Origin: Alteromonadaceae bacterium
Lineage (GTDB): Bacteria; Pseudomonadota; Gammaproteobacteria; Pseudomonadales; Oleiphilaceae
Direction: 5' to 3'
Length of the DNA stretch: 6,270 nucleotides
Assembly (NCBI GenBank): GCA_013393545.1
Contig: JABXHG010000153.1
Coordinates: forward strand, 1 to 6,270
In this document: one piece after another, positions 6,156 to 6,270 of the stretch
How positions within the stretch are numbered: the first letter of the stretch is position 1
Layout: each line of letters starts with the position of its first letter
Notes under the pieces: generated by a model
Databases searched by the model: none
Seen by the model: the letters and a program-made list of their open reading frames with translations, nothing else
Told to the model about the DNA's origin: nothing
Made by a program: the position numbers and the translations under genes

Positions 6156-6270
6156 CCATGCAGATCGGTGACGGCGTGTGTGCCGGCTTTCTGGTGCAGG
6201 CGGTCCACGTTCTGGGTGACCACCAGCGCACTGTAATTCAACAGCTCCAGATCGGAGATGTAGTGGTGAG
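6152..6270 (-). pseudogene. SIR2-family (sirtuin) NAD-dependent deacylase fragment fused in frame to leuS
   Basis: Read from the window edge, the frame gives HHYISDLELLNYSALVVTQN and then VDRLHQKAGTHAVTDLHGR. TQNVDRLHQKAG and DLHG are sirtuin signatures. The first is the NAD/ribose-binding motif, and His in LHG (codon 6160-6158) is the predicted catalytic base. The Arg in TQNVDRLH rather than Gly is reminiscent of SIRT4-like (class II) bacterial sirtuins. The zinc-binding Cys residues and the rest of the Rossmann fold, which should follow LHG, are absent because the sequence switches to LeuRS at about 6143-6155. The frame is still open at the window end, so the start lies outside. A TTG at 6241-6239 is not a credible start since conserved sequence precedes it. 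A functional deacylase is not possible from this sequence. Confidence 0.85.

Noticed and set aside
6143..6270. A novel sirtuin-tRNA synthetase fusion enzyme
   Set aside because: Both partners lose essential parts at the join (sirtuin zinc site, LeuRS HIGH motif) and an amber codon follows ~75 codons later. There is no basis for a functional fusion.

Overview
The window looks like chromosomal DNA from a GC-rich gammaproteobacterium. Marinobacter or a close marine relative is the best guess, from the protein sequences, the AT-poor codon use and the leuS-lptE-holA gene order. That guess is from memory, with no database search. No phage, plasmid, CRISPR or transposase gene is visible, and I find no new defence or biosynthetic system.

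Left part (1-2430, + strand): two tandem, paralogous FadE-type acyl-CoA dehydrogenases of the ~600-residue class with an extra C-terminal domain. The first enters from outside the window and only its last ~157 residues are present. A strong intrinsic terminator separates it from the second, which is complete (596 aa). Both should oxidise acyl-CoA in the first step of beta-oxidation.

Middle (2431-2656): a gene-free stretch between convergent transcription units. It holds a highly structured repeat-like element: an 18-bp inverted repeat enclosing three small hairpins, with a further hairpin on its right flank.

Right part (2657-6270, - strand, read right to left): a chimeric start (end of a sirtuin fragment fused in frame to leuS), then leuS, lptE, holA and a small helical acidic protein. 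leuS, lptE and holA are tightly coupled (1-nt gap, then a 4-nt ATGA overlap), the classic gammaproteobacterial order that links tRNA charging, LPS export and the DNA polymerase III clamp loader.

The main anomaly is leuS. It begins abruptly at the conserved DERD motif of the editing domain, directly joined to a piece of an unrelated SIR2-family protein. It has an in-frame amber codon just before the [14 protein letters not shown] block, and it carries non-family residues at deeply conserved catalytic-core positions. Because leuS is essential, this is either a chimeric, error-bearing assembly end or a broken duplicate. The first seems more likely.
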